This document shows positions 20,089 to 31,829 of a stretch of 64,000 nucleotides of DNA, piece after piece. A program made the position numbers and the translations under genes. Positions within the stretch are counted from its first letter, which is position 1, and each line of letters opens with the position of its first letter. The DNA is taken from NCBI GenBank assembly GCA_950295325.1, contig OX485807.1:11187001-11251000 (forward strand). Reading direction: 5' to 3'. Source of the DNA: Polytrichum commune (Eukaryota > Streptophyta > Polytrichopsida > Polytrichales > Polytrichaceae). The notes below the pieces were generated by a model that made no database searches, was not told the origin of the DNA, and saw only the letters and a program-made list of their open reading frames with translations.

Positions 20089-23000
20089 CTACTTTCTATG
20101 AGCTTTTATAATTCTCCGACGCCACATCGCAGTTGTTGGGTCAAGGCGAAGCTCCCAGGTGGGCCAGTAGTGCAGATCCTGCTTCACCGTCAACACTCTC
20201 GGCTTCCCATTCAAGTGGATCGTTTTGACACGCACAAAAGCCCCATGCTCTAAACCCTGTGTCACGTCCACAAAGTCTTGCAGGTTGGCTGTCGGCTTGC
20301 CGTTGACCTCCACAATCCATTGCAACGCGTACAGGCCGTATCTGTGCACAGGACTCCCATGGCACCAGCGCGCCACATAAACTCCATGCCCTTGTTGTGG
20401 CAAGAATCCCAAGGCTCGCACAGCTGCATGCGGGTCTTGCAAAACACATCCGGCCCAATTAACCATGCGGGTGGTGCCAAACCCGTCTCGGTCATCAATC
20501 CCAACCTGGATGTCAATCTCCTGCCCCTGCCTGAACAGGGTTAGGTCAAGTGACCCCGGTACCTGCCTGCCTAGGTTAGAATTTGAATCTAGAGGAGTTG
20601 ACTTTGTGGCTTCACAAGCAATTTCCACATCCCGAAAACATGTCACTGGTTTCCCACTGATGGCCAGCAACATGTCGCCCTGCTCCAGGATGCGTTCAGC
20701 CCGTGACCCTGCCAAGCAACCCTTCACCCTCAAGACCTGCCGCCGGATGGAGTCTTTCTCCGCGAGTGCCTGGACCCATTTGTCACTGAGACCAAAACTG
20801 CGTGCCTTAGACAACAACGTTGGGTAAAGTTCAGCTTCAAGGATTCGCATTAACGGCATCGATCTCTTGGTGCCATTGATAACCAATTGAGGGCCTCCTG
20901 ATATGCCCCTAACAATAACATCTAAAACTTCTGAAATAGCGTATACAGGTATGCCTCGCACAAACTGGTGGTCTTCTGGTGAGCTGTCCCCGTACTTCAC
21001 TTGGGTTGAGAAACTCCCCCACAATGCTTGCACCCTCCCAACCTCGTCCGCAAGGACACCTGAAAACGTGTGCCCGAAATCTGTGTCAAGCTCTATGACT
21101 TCCATGTTCATGGCTCTATATCTAGGGCAATCAGCGGCAGCAACATTTAAAGCAGCTCCCGGGTTGGTCACTGTCGACTTCCGTGACGTTGCTTGTAAGC
21201 TTCGTGAGAGTCCAACCAAGTACACAGAGTCACCCCTTCTCAGGGGAGGTTCGGTGGACAGAACCGCTGCCTGCACAGCAGCCATTCCCACCTCACCCAG
21301 GGTGGCGGGGTTGTACGCCACAAGTGCATAATTGTGCACAGGGTGTAAAAAAATAACTTCAGCAGGGATCTCCATAGGAAAAGCAGCAAACGACAACATC
21401 ACATCAGAGACAGAGATCGCCACCGTGTTTTTGTCCACTGCCACCAGACCCAGGTCCTTTGAATGGTGCACTATGACACCTGTACCAAAAAAGTGTTGGG
21501 CATGTACACCATCCAGCATAGCTGAAGGTGGGATATGCACTTCCATCATCACCAGAGTGGGCTCTATCACATGCTCTGCCACCGATGAGCTAGTTCCGGG
21601 CGCAATACCACTTTCCTGCCGGGAAGCACTGGTTAGCGTACCATTAATGGTTGGGGCAGGGAGGTCTAAAGGGAGCAGCACCTTGTCCACCTTTTGGCGC
21701 TTTGTTAAGGCCTCCACCGGTATATCATCAGCTGCTGCAGGGTCCTTTTCCTCAGCCTCTTGTTTATGCTCCCCATTGGATGCAGTGACCAAGCCATCCA
21801 GCACATCCAGCCCTGACTTTGCCAGTGATGCCAAGTTGAGATCTATTGATGGTGACACTAAAGGAGGTTCTATGCTTGGGGCGGCTGGCTTAATATCCCA
21901 CAACCCTGTTGCATCATTGCGAGTGTAAATCTGCGGGGGCGCGTACCACTCATGCCGATCAATCGTGACCAATACAGACTTGCTCCTGTGCCTGTCAGCA
22001 TGGCTTACAAATTCCAGAGGCACACGGGCACCCTTCGAAAGCTTAAAGAAAACAGATATGAAGCACTCTAAATTGGGGATTTCCTCACCCGCCATCTTCT
22101 TTATTATCGCGTGTTTGGGTACTCCGGCCCGAGACAGCATGTATCCAGGCTCAGCTACATACACAAGACCACAGACAAAGTGTAGATTGCGTGCTTGCTG
22201 GTAGGATAGGGAGTGGATCACCCCCCCACTGACTTCCAGAAACGTACTGGGGGTGATGGAATGCAAATCCTGAACATCAATGGTGACATTTATAGTTGTG
22301 CCTCCACGCTCCAGCTCCAAGTTTACAGGATTCCCAACGTTGTCATCTAATAGGGTTTCATAAATTAAAAATTGGGTAAGTACCTCCCCATTCGCCCGTA
22401 TGAGCACATCTCCTGGTTCTAACTGCTTGTAAGCTGGGCCACCTGGCACTACTGACTCCACAACAAGCATCCCCGTCTCAGAAGCTGGGCAAGCATTACG
22501 GACCATCTGCTCAGTTTCGCGTTTCAACCCGAGTCGACGGGTCTCATCAAATCCTTTATGAGAGAAAGTCATCTGGAATGTCCCTCGAGGAATAACCACA
22601 GGCTCCCAACCGTCTTTACATAGGTCCTTCTGCTCTTGTAAAAGATTAAGTGCTCGCACGACCCGTTCTAAAGGCAGGAAAAAAGCAGACGCACTCGCAG
22701 ATTTACTACCTGCATTGAGCGCTACCGCCCGACCATGAATATCAATAACTGGAGATCCACTCGACCCTCCCTTTGTTCCCGACGCCGCCTGCATGTAGAA
22801 TGTGTTGAAATCATTGTACCCATCCTTCTTGTAGTGAGGGGCATCACGGTCAAGCCGCGCAAGTGTCCCCGCAAGTATGGAAACTTTTTCCCCACTATCA
22901 TTACCTACAACACGAATTTCTAGACCCACTGCGGCTCCCTCTGGTGCAAGAGGAATTTCATCATATTCAAGAAACTGCACAGCATCAGGGTCAAACCAAA

Positions 23001-23361
23001 GGAATCCAAAGTCATGCACAGGGTCACGATATAGAGGGTACACAGAGATCTCTTCCCTATTTACAAACATGGCTTCCGCCACTATGGGACCTGGCTTCAC
23101 AACATGCCTGTTTGTGAGCAAAATCCCTCGTTTCTTGTCAATTACAAAGCCAGTTGCATAGCTTGCCCCAGCTACTTCTGTGTCAAACGCTCGAGTAGCT
23201 GTAGTTCGGAGCACTACTACAGCAGGAACAACTTTACTAAGTGCTTTGCGCCAGTCCTCTGCACTACCTGCACTGTCAAGAAGGGTTGCATCAAGCTCCA
23301 TTGGCAAACCCATCTTAATAGTCTCCGCGCTCTCCGACTTCATTGTAGGTAGGGAAGTCAT
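20089..23361 (-). CDS. DEG7: DEG7-type serine protease (intact, uninterrupted coding sequence)
   Basis: The frame encodes 1,090 residues from ATG 23,361 (MTSLPT). The open frame extends upstream only through non-ATG codons, and Arabidopsis DEG7 is similar in length. The first trypsin-like domain (about 40-235) carries His86 (LLTNRHVV), Asp117 (VHDFGF) and Ser201 (GTKGGSSGSPV). PDZ-like domains follow near 295-365 and 395-465. A low-complexity acidic linker covers about 490-590. A second, degenerate protease-like domain (about 600-820) begins FFGTGVIV without an intact triad, then two more PDZ-like regions lie near 880-1,070. The C-terminus HYWPTWELR matches the family. This is the known DEG7 layout. 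Arabidopsis DEG7 lies on the stromal side of thylakoids and helps photosystem II repair; that role is assumed here by homology. The absence of introns in 3.3 kb is unusual for this gene. The frame is open with no lesions, so it is probably active. Confidence 0.93.
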   Translation of the reverse strand: MTSLPTMKSESAETIKMGLPMELDATLLDSAGSAEDWRKALSKVVPAVVVLRTTATRAFDTEVAGASYATGFVIDKKRGILLTNRHVVKPGPIVAEAMFVNREEISVYPLYRDPVHDFGFLWFDPDAVQFLEYDEIPLAPEGAAVGLEIRVVGNDSGEKVSILAGTLARLDRDAPHYKKDGYNDFNTFYMQAASGTKGGSSGSPVIDIHGRAVALNAGSKSASASAFFLPLERVVRALNLLQEQKDLCKDGWEPVVIPRGTFQMTFSHKGFDETRRLGLKRETEQMVRNACPASETGMLVVESVVPGGPAYKQLEPGDVLIRANGEVLTQFLIYETLLDDNVGNPVNLELERGGTTINVTIDVQDLHSITPSTFLEVSGGVIHSLSYQQARNLHFVCGLVYVAEPGYMLSRAGVPKHAIIKKMAGEEIPNLECFISVFFKLSKGARVPLEFVSHADRHRSKSVLVTIDRHEWYAPPQIYTRNDATGLWDIKPAAPSIEPPLVSPSIDLNLASLAKSGLDVLDGLVTASNGEHKQEAEEKDPAAADDIPVEALTKRQKVDKVLLPLDLPAPTINGTLTSASRQESGIAPGTSSSVAEHVIEPTLVMMEVHIPPSAMLDGVHAQHFFGTGVIVHHSKDLGLVAVDKNTVAISVSDVMLSFAAFPMEIPAEVIFLHPVHNYALVAYNPATLGEVGMAAVQAAVLSTEPPLRRGDSVYLVGLSRSLQATSRKSTVTNPGAALNVAAADCPRYRAMNMEVIELDTDFGHTFSGVLADEVGRVQALWGSFSTQVKYGDSSPEDHQFVRGIPVYAISEVLDVIVRGISGGPQLVINGTKRSMPLMRILEAELYPTLLSKARSFGLSDKWVQALAEKDSIRRQVLRVKGCLAGSRAERILEQGDMLLAISGKPVTCFRDVEIACEATKSTPLDSNSNLGRQVPGSLDLTLFRQGQEIDIQVGIDDRDGFGTTRMVNWAGCVLQDPHAAVRALGFLPQQGHGVYVARWCHGSPVHRYGLYALQWIVEVNGKPTANLQDFVDVTQGLEHGAFVRVKTIHLNGKPRVLTVKQDLHYWPTWELRLDPTTAMWRRRIIKAHRK

Positions 23362-26300
23362 CTTGTCCTTGTTCCTCACCAAGATGTTGCTTGTAACTAT
23401 TTTGGGTTGCACAGCCCAAAGAGCAGTTCCTGTTGCACCAATATGTTCATGCCCTGCAAGAAATGAACATTTAGTGCCAATTATGCCAACAATCAATATA
23501 GAAATGTAGAATGCAATCTAAATATCACAACTGTCGATCACCAAAATTCTTAGACCCATCACTTCAATCATTACTCACTAATTTTCTAAATAAAAAGCAC
23601 ATAATTAGAAATGTTAAGGGGCTCCTGATTGAACCTTAGTTATATACTTCCTTGAAATATGCTTGGTGGAGGTTAGAGAATTTGCCCCAAATCCATATGC
23701 ATCAGATCCAATCCACTTTTTTCTTTGGCGACCCAAAAGTGTAAATGACAGAGTAACCCAATGCATTAGTTCATCTACAAGGAAACATATACGTGAAGGA
23801 GAATCCTGCATCAAAGCAGCAGCACTCCGATGTTTAGTGGTACAAGCCATATCTACTTTTCCGGAATGGATCATGACTTTTTGGGTCCTCACTTTGATAC
23901 CACAAATTTACAAATGGGTCCATACTATTGCATAACATTTATAAACTGTTTGATACTTATTCAGATGTATACCATCCTGATGCAACTTATTCAAAGGCAT
24001 CTTGCTTCCCAGATATTTTAAAGTGCTTGCGCTGAAACCCTAACTAAAGGGGGTGAACCAGTCAGGTAGCCCTGAAAGTGAATTTGAAGAGTCAGAATTA
24101 AACAGCACAATAATCACTAATGGAGATGGGACACACATGACTTTATACACCATATTCAACATCAGCGGCAAGTATCTAAACTGAGGAATAGAGAGATTAA
24201 GAGAGGTAAAACAATTGATTGAAACCCTGCACATATAATCGCTTACATATATGTAACTTCAAAGGACATTGTACACAAGTCAGCAAGCTGAAAGGGTATG
24301 GCAGAATGCAAAAAGACACTCACCAGCTGAAAGCAGGAAAATAGAGCTAAGGATGCAAAATGCAAATTGGATTTTGGGTGCAAGACAATTATTAAATTAG
24401 GGTAGATTGTCTTCATTAAATAGACCACTCATGGAATTCTCATCTGATTGTTTGCTTGCATGGATGACTCCCCATGAAAACAAAAACGATCGTGCTCGTG
24501 CAGAAAATCTATGCAATATCATTGTCAACATTGGCTTGAGAGGTTTATTCCATCAGATGCCAGTAAGAATGTGTTTAATTCAAGGATCGTGGTCCCAGTA
24601 AGTGAGGACAGGTATTCAACATTGGCTTCCAACACAACCTCAACAAACAAGCAAAACAAGGTTGACATGAAGAGCTTAGTTTTACAGTCATGGAGACTGA
24701 CCTTGCTGCCACTTTTCAAGCCTCCCATTTCTTCATCTCCCTAAATCCTCCATTTTCAGAAAAGCCTGCACAGATAGTAAAATTTCATCATTTCCAACCA
24801 TTTGAACCATAATAAGCTTCCCAGTATGCAAACCCGAGGGTTAACCTCTACAGATTGTCACACAATTGTTTGCCCTCAATATCTGTCTCTTGAAGCAAGT
24901 ACAGAAACCCAGCACTGATCATCGACCTTCGCATTTTACAACAAAATAAAACACAACCATAAGCTCAGAAAGAGAAGTAGAATTCACAATATAATGCCTG
25001 CACAGCCACTTTTTCAACTCTCTCATTAGGTACCCTACTTGAATAAGTAAAGTCATAATGTGTGATCCATTCCCAGTTCTGAGAGTCATTAAAAAAGCAT
25101 CGTATTCATGTCAAGAGAGCCACATCATACAAATACCGCCCACCAGATGCAAGGAAAATCCGTCCACGAAAACCCATAATATAGAGGCAGCTTAAGAATG
25201 CGATCCAGGCAGACCTCCAATGTGAGACACAGCATCAAATCTCTGAACGAACCTTACAAGTCTCCAATTGAAATTAGATGACTGAATGCTGAAAGTGCTC
25301 TTCGTCCATTTCTCAAACTACACAGATTGATCCTTTGTGATTGACATCTTCGTATGACTTATAATACCATTAGCTACACGTACTTCATTGCTATCAAAGT
25401 AATGATCATATCTAATTGGCTCTTCTTCGACTCCTAAAAATCAAACCCTATATCGTACTCTGCCTTCAACTGACCTCTGAACCATGCTCTGATTAGTGGC
25501 CACCTCCTGTTCAGAAGCAGAGCAATTAAAGGACACAGAAAGCACTTGCAACAGTAGGGGAATCCACGACCTCCACTTCAACACCACCCTGTGAACAGGA
25601 TAAGGAATCCCGCCCTTACGATCATGATCGAGTAGGGGACATTCTTTCACAACCTAAACAATAAAGAATGTAACCCCATTTTTCCTCACAGCAGCAGCAG
25701 CAAGGAAGGCTCAGACGGCAGGATTAGTTGTCCAATTTTGTGGATCTACGCCATGAGGGGATTCCTCACTACTACGAACTACCAAAAAACTTTCTAAATC
25801 AAACTACACATTGCCGATCAGGAGGACAGAAAGTCACACAAACAACCCAATTGAAGAACGACATCCCAACTGCACAGTATTCTTAGTCCGCACACTCGAA
25901 TTCCTCCTGCCCAGCGGGGGCTTGGGGTTGGCTCCTAAGCCAACATCGTAATCAACTAAGAAAGCGGTGAAGAAAAATGCGTCCTAGCCATCAGCCCACT
26001 ATCAAAATTGAGTCCCAGGGCAAGACATCTGCCCTAACCCAGGAAAGAGTTGCCTGCCTACAGACGACATTGAACCACCTAACCCAAAGGACACAATTTC
26101 CAAAGGGCACTACAGCCCAAAATCCCCCCCAAATGAGGTGAGCCACAGCGAAATGTTAAAACTGTTTTGCCATATCCCATACCGGCAACCATCTCCCATA
26201 TCCCTCCAACCACCATAAACAGAGGAAACAAGAAGAAGGAAGATCTTCATCTTCAACACCCAATTCACCACTACAACATCCACCACCATCACCAAAGTGG

Positions 26301-26660
26301 CAGCATCCACCAACTCAAAACCTCACCAATCGAAGTGACTTCACCCACGCATACCCAAAACAAATGCAGAAGCAAAGGCAAAGCTCTCCGAAATGGCGAT
26401 CCCAGTGACAAAAGGAGTGCCATAAGATCCACACACACACACACAAAGGCAAACACCAAGCACCAAACACTTCATACATACATACATACATGCATACACA
26501 CACACACATACACGGGGCACCATCCAAGGCAAAAAAGCAAGGCAGCTCCATTACCTCACTCCCAACACACTCACTGGAGTATGTAGTTGCAGCTTCTTCA
26601 GAAGAAGAAGAAGGGAAGAAGACTCGTCTCATCTCACACCTTCCAGTCCAGTGCTCACTG
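23362..26660 (-). other. Probable 5' UTR and 5'-UTR intron(s) of DEG7
   Basis: A strong acceptor (TTTCTTGCAG/GGCATGAACA on the minus strand, junction near 23,458) precedes the start codon by about 100 bases. A likely first exon lies at about 26,580-26,660, where the minus strand is pyrimidine-rich (CTTCTTCCCTTCTTCTTC) and is followed by donor-like CCA/GTGAGTG and GAG/GTAATG. The interval between holds no gene-like frame. Intermediate leader exons may exist. This model is inference from splice signals only. Confidence 0.4.
26430..26516. repeat. CA and CATA microsatellites
   Basis: ACACACACACACA near 26,433, CATACATACATACATACATG near 26,477 and another CA run near 26,497. They lie close to the presumed DEG7 first exon. 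Confidence 0.8.
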
Positions 26661-26899
26661 CGGATGGCTGGCTGGCTGGCTCGCTCCGAAATGATGCGTG
26701 TTGCTCCAAACCCGGGGCTCTGCTTACGCTATTTGCAACCAGCAGTTGCAGTAATAATGGGACTTATTACAATCCTGGCTCAAAGGGATGGAATGCGATT
26801 CACTCTGACTGATAATAAAAATAAGCTGATGCGCAGGTTGCGAGTGCTTCAAAAAGCTGCAAGCCGCGGGCGATTGAGTCCTACTTACTGCATGACTGA

Positions 26900-27190
26900 C
26901 TGGCTGGCTTTTCACATGGAAGATGCAGCAAGTGGTTCCTTCTTTCGGGAACTTCCCGAGTGCGAATTGCGGAAGAATGCTCTCCCTCCTCTGCCGCTCA
27001 CCACTTTCGAGCCTCTCTTTCCCTTCCTCTTTCTCTTTCCGGCCTCTCTTCTTTCGAGACTCTTTTCTTTCCGGGATCTCTCTTTTTCCCCTTCACACAC
27101 TACCGCCTCGCCTCGCCTCATCTCCTACCTACCAGGTCACGGGCCTCCTTCCTACCTACTTACCTACCTACCTATCTACCCACCCGGCCG
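26900..27190. repeat. Pyrimidine-rich tract and CCTA repeats
   Basis: The plus strand is very rich in C and T (TCTCTTTCCCTTCCTCTTTC and similar) from about 26,980 to 27,080, then has a CCTA-repeat stretch near 27,150-27,180. It lies upstream of the presumed DEG7 transcription start. Purine/pyrimidine strand asymmetry of this kind is common near plant promoters. Confidence 0.6.
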
Positions 27191-27304
27191 CATGCGGAGC
27201 TACCTACCGGATGAAGATATTTCCCCCAATCTAACCGGCCATGGTAACTTTGACTCGTGTAGTAAAAATCCGCCCAATTATGTGCGCCCAGGCTCTTGAA
27301 TGCG

Positions 27305-27475
27305 TTTCGGCCAATGAGAGGCCCGCGTCAATGACCTCATTTACTCTCCAGATAACTAACCGTGGGGTAGATTTCGATTGGCTGGTGACGTCAGAGTGAC
27401 GTGTCAGGGCTACGTGTCGTGCCCTATTGGCTGCGACCCCATCAATTCCACCTCAGGTGAAAACGCAGCCAATTA
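27305..27475. promoter_or_regulatory. Cluster of CCAAT and ACGT-core motifs
   Basis: TGACGTCA (27,386-27,393, a palindromic bZIP site), ACGTGTC twice (27,399-27,405 and 27,412-27,418, ABRE/G-box-like) and four CCAAT or ATTGG boxes (near 27,311, 27,377, 27,425 and 27,466) fall within 170 bases. The cluster is about 0.7 kb upstream of the presumed DEG7 start. A second, undetected transcript to the right is also possible. Confidence 0.5.
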
Positions 27476-27649
27476 CCTCGGTTTTATCATGATAGCCAGC
27501 TGGGGTAAAAGTTGTTTTATGACACCAACCAAAGGGGGAGGGTGGAAACATTGAATGCTACGTCGAGCTCGATTAGTGATAAATTTAGTGATAAATTTAG
27601 TCGGTATAAAATCCGATTTGGAATCTTAGACCTCAAATTATCCAGTCTA

Positions 27650-27895
27650 GTGCTCGATCGGGGAGAACCGGCAGTTAGTCACAGATGAACCGGTTGAGTT
27701 TGAGAAATAACCGGTTGAAGTTCAAGACTACATGAAAATTACCGATCGTTTTAGAGGAATTTATAGAATGTACCCCAATTTAATAAAGGAAAACCGGAGG
27801 ATGTCAACATGTAACCGGTTGGACTTGCAAACACTAGGATCTCAGCCGATTATGTTCAAAAATCTCCCTGATCACTGGTCTAGTGAGATTACACT
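27650..27895 (-). mobile_element. MITE-like repeat with AACCGGTT motifs, copy 1
   Basis: Phrases shared with 53,137-53,355 and 62,376-62,575 (in reverse orientation) include GATCGTTTTAGAGGAATTTA, AACCGG repeats around AACTCAACC, and GATGTCAACATGT. No coding capacity. The ends (CGGGGAGAACCGG on one side, TCTCCCTGATCA on the other) are roughly complementary. Confidence 0.65.
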
Positions 27896-28289
27896 AAGGT
27901 TAATTAGCAAATGACTTATAGGGGTAGTTTGCAAATGACTTGTAGGGGGGTAGGTTTTAACCGCCGCCCCGTGGTACGGGATTTGGGCAAACCAACGCAT
28001 ACACTCATTACTTGTTGGATGCCTAAACCCTTGCCTCCAAGGAACCAGTGTACGGGTTGGTTCGCCCCAGCCGTGGTACGGTAGGCGCTTGGAAGCAAAA
28101 ACCCTACCATGGGAGGGTGAAAATGCAAAGAGGCATTCTACACCGAGTGGTTTTCATTCTTAGCGGATTGGCTCCCCCTATCATTTGGAGTCCACATTCT
28201 TATTATTCGTAGCATTTCTTTTTCTTACCCAAATAACATAGTTAGCATAGCCCTACATTGGGTGCCCATACCCATGCCCATGGGTTTTG

Positions 28290-28435
28290 GGTGGGCGTGG
28301 GTGGGCATGGCTGCGATATTGTTGTTCATGGGTGGGCATGGCTGCGATGTTATTGTTCATGGGTGGGCATGGCTGCGATGTTATTGTTCATGGGTGGGCA
28401 TGGGTTCAATATTATTGTTCATGGGTGAGCATGGG
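28290..28435 (+). repeat. 31-bp minisatellite (CATGGGTGGGCATGG)
   Basis: Four to five units of about 31 bp, each containing CATGGGTGGGCATGGCTGCG followed by ATNTTNTTGTT. A second looser cluster of GGGTGGGCATGGGT lies at about 28,736-28,850. The period is not a multiple of three, so it does not encode a repeat protein. Confidence 0.8.
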
Positions 28436-28859
28436 CTAAAGCAAAGCATATTGGATACCACTGTTAAATTCAATATTCTCTTGTGGTGGAAGCTGAAAGG
28501 AACCCCCACATTCCCCATCATGTCATGCGTGGTGCGTTCAGTTTGTGCATCCCTGCATCCAACTCCAAATCGGAGTCAAACTTCTCGGATGCAGGGAATA
28601 CGCTAACCAAGAATCGCTCCGGGCTCAAGCTAGCGATAGTGAACGACCTTTTATTTGTCCAATCCAACCAAGACTTGGTGTAGGCGGGTAATACACATTA
28701 CACAATTTTTGAATACATAGGCGCAATTTAGATAGTATGGGTGGGCATGGGTCATGCTATGTGTGGCATGGGTGGGCATGGGTGCGCACATGTCATGCTA
28801 TGGGGTGGGCATAGGTCGTTGTTGATGGGCATGGTCTGGGTATGGGTGCAATTTAAAGG

Positions 28860-30680
28860 AAAAATGTTGGGCTCTGATAGTTAGTTATATTGACCTTTTG
28901 ATACAGTTGTGATCGACACTACCATACTCACTAGCTAGCCACCTGCATTAATTGCCTTGTAATCATTATGGCAACCAAAGAGGGTGTCATGCGACATGTG
29001 ATGTTGCATGACAAGTCACAAAGATCACTTCAATTAACATGGCACACTAAATCAAATCCAATCAAATAGTTAGTGCAATTTGCACATCAAGAAATGGGAA
29101 ATAATCTCTCTCTCTCTCTCATATAAGTTGCTTCTTTTAGCTATTTTACCCCATAATTTATCTTGGGGAAACCATTTTGGGATGAACTAGCCACAAACCC
29201 CTTTGGGTACAAGTTTTCGATAAGTCCCTTTTGTCTCAATGAAATTAGTGAGGTCCCCGTCACAAACTTATGGAGGTTGAACTATTACTTCGGAATAATA
29301 AATATTGAAATAACATCATGAATTTCAATTTCCGTTGTGATAAATGAATCACTTTGTTACTTTCCTTTATCGTGTGTCACATTATATTGTTAAGAAATAA
29401 GATTTGAAATAATATGCATAGATGTAATGATACAATTACATTATACACCACCATGTTTAAGAATACCACCCTTTCAAGCTTTGTGATGCGATTCCAAGAA
29501 CAAACATCTAACCCTACTAAATATCCCAACTTGTGATGTTATTTTTATGTTATTGGTGTTGACTGCCAACCTCTCTTGGAACATTTCCTTGATACTTGTT
29601 ATTCATGTTGAAAACCAAGTAGGAGATCAAACCCATGTCATGGATAACAAGAATGGACATCGAGGATGAGTGATGTTATGTTGTTAGTCGTGACGTTAAT
29701 ATATGTTTTTGGTTGTTCGCCTCGTGTTTGTTATTAGCAATGATTTTATTTCAATCCCATCTTGATTAAGATCAACACATGCAAGGGATTGTAGGTAGGG
29801 ACGATTCGCATACTAAGGTAGAAATACCATAAACCATGAAAATAAGGTGATTCACATTGAAGATATGGTCTTAAAATCATGAGATAATTTTCCAAGATAG
29901 AATAGAAGGATTCGTGAAGAATGCAAGTTGTTTCGTGTTTTGATTCCTTGTACAAAAAATCCTACAATTTTTCAAAGTGGAAAAGTTTTTCAAATCCCCT
30001 ACTCGTTCACGAGATTCTCCTTACATCCAACACAGTTCTGCTCATTTCCACACATAACATCACCTCAACTGGGTAACTCATGAGAGACATTAACATGTGA
30101 TTAATGATAGTCAAACATGACTAAATTTGGCTAAACTGACTGTACACGCATTTGAAGTTGCTAGCCTCGCAACTATTGGTTTCAGAAATGACACTTCACT
30201 ATTATGATAGAAGTCTACTGCACGGGTTGAGGGTAGTTCACCGGTTTAGGTATTTCTACCTTAAAGGCGACAAGGTAAACGATGGCACCCAATGACCCAT
30301 CACCCACATTAACTATTAAGTTAATCCACATAAGGGAAACCCATGTGGGTCACGATCGAGAGCCACCACATGGATAGATTGACGACCATAACTAAGTCTC
30401 TATCTAAAAAGAACCGTCCTTAATTGATGTCGGCCGTGATATAGTAAATGATGCCAAATGTATTTCAGGTGTACTAATAATGGCATATATGTGTGCTATA
30501 TTATGTCACTCCAGCCGTTCTATGTCTCCATAACGAAGGACTTAGTCAACTGTTTAGACCCAGCTTAATAACTTACAATATAGGGAACAACTTTTAAGGT
30601 AGATCCCATTTTGTCTTGTCGTTCAATGCTCAGACTCCGAAAAATTAGTCCCGGTTGCCTTTAAACTAGCGGGCCCATGG
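28860..30680. other. Gene-free A+T-rich interval
   Basis: No recognisable gene. A CT dinucleotide run lies near 29,105-29,120. Confidence 0.5.
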
Positions 30681-30683
30681 TAA

Positions 30684-31272
30684 CCTAAGGGCCACTTCAC
30701 ACACAAGACTGAAGGCCCGTGACCATTGCGATCTAAGAGCTCTTATTGGTCAAAAGGGTGGAGACCGTCCAAGTTCACTTCACACACGAAGGTGAAGGCT
30801 TAAAGGCCCAAAGAAGACTTCATGGATGAAAGGTCTACATGGAGTCCTACATGGCGGACTGTGGGTAAGGTTTCAGGTCTCATGGAATTTGTGTCAGGTC
30901 CACCTCCAAGAGGTGGGCCTAACGCAAATTCCAAGAGACCGTGATTTTTTTTTAATATTTTTTCCAACAGAAAAAATTTCAAGACAGTTTGTAGGGCAAA
31001 TTCTAGGACACACAAACACCACCAAGTAATTTTCTCAAATTGATAGAGTTTGAGACATATTATGTTATACCAAATCCTCCCCTCTTTTTCCGCCAATAAA
31101 ATATGCAATGATCCCGGAACGTGGTCCATTTTCACTGCACACTATGCTTGAGGGCATGTGACTACATAAAACGGCTTTCCCAACACCCATGGTACGGCCT
31201 TTGGATGAGAGTCAAGGGTCCTCACCATTACAAGGTCACGGCTCTTGGCTCATGTGTGAAGTGGCCCTAAGG
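30684..31272. mobile_element. Inverted-repeat element with GGGCCACTTCACACA termini
   Basis: CCTAAGGGCCACTTCACACA at about 30,684 is mirrored by its complement ending near 31,270, with further matching in GTGACC and AAGGCC phrases about 30 bases inside. No coding frame. Target duplication not resolved. Its right end touches the next element at the sequence CCCTAAGGGT. Confidence 0.6.
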
Positions 31273-31829
31273 GTGAGTTTCCATGTAGGCCATTTGTCCA
31301 CTAGATTCTAGATAATAGTGGGTTGGAGGTGCTCGCACGTAATTAAGCAGTAGCCGCCATTCAACCACACTATGGTGGTTTGCTAGAATGTGGAGGGACT
31401 GTGGACACAAACTACTAGACTTCCATGTGTCCATTATATTTATTTATTCTGACCTACAAGTGTCGGTCACCGAAGGATTAAGACTAGTTGAAGACTCAAG
31501 AGAACCAATGATGGTTTATAACTCCATCCTTGGTAACCGGGAGGAGGAGGTTAGTAGGTGGGCCTGGATTTGAGAAGATGGGAGTGGCTAGTTGGCACAT
31601 ACAAACCCTACCCTACCCACCCTCCTCTACATTTGGGCATGTTTGTCCTTATTCACACTAGAATTTGGTGGGTGAGCGGCGGCCTACATGGAAACTCGTC
31701 CTAAAGGCACATATCCATTAGAATATGGTGGGCAAGCCACCTACATGGAAACTTAGATTCCATCTAGTGGAATCTACATTTCCACTAGAATCTAGTGGGG
31801 CAAACGGCCTACATGGAAATGAACCCTAA
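31268..31829. mobile_element. Inverted-repeat element with TTTCCATGTAGGCC termini
   Basis: Left TAAGGGTGAGTTTCCATGTA continues GGCC, then CACTAGATTCTAG. The right end is the complement with few mismatches and ends GGTTAG-type at 31,829. The terminal inverted repeat is about 45 bp and the element 562 bp. Internal copies of the terminal motif (near 31,660-31,700 and 31,730-31,745) suggest nested or tandem rearrangement. Confidence 0.65.

Noticed and set aside
23362-23496. An N-terminal extension of DEG7 by 45 codons
   Set aside because: It begins with TTG and contains a good splice acceptor; the first ATG in frame is at 23,361, which gives the normal family length.
26490-27299. A 269-codon plus-strand frame near the DEG7 upstream region
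   Set aside because: It is made of CA repeats, pyrimidine tracts and CCTA repeats, with no domain; low complexity keeps it open.
28262-28606. A frame rich in Gly, Trp and His over the 31-bp repeats
   Set aside because: The repeat period is not a multiple of three, so successive units are read in different frames; it is a minisatellite artefact.
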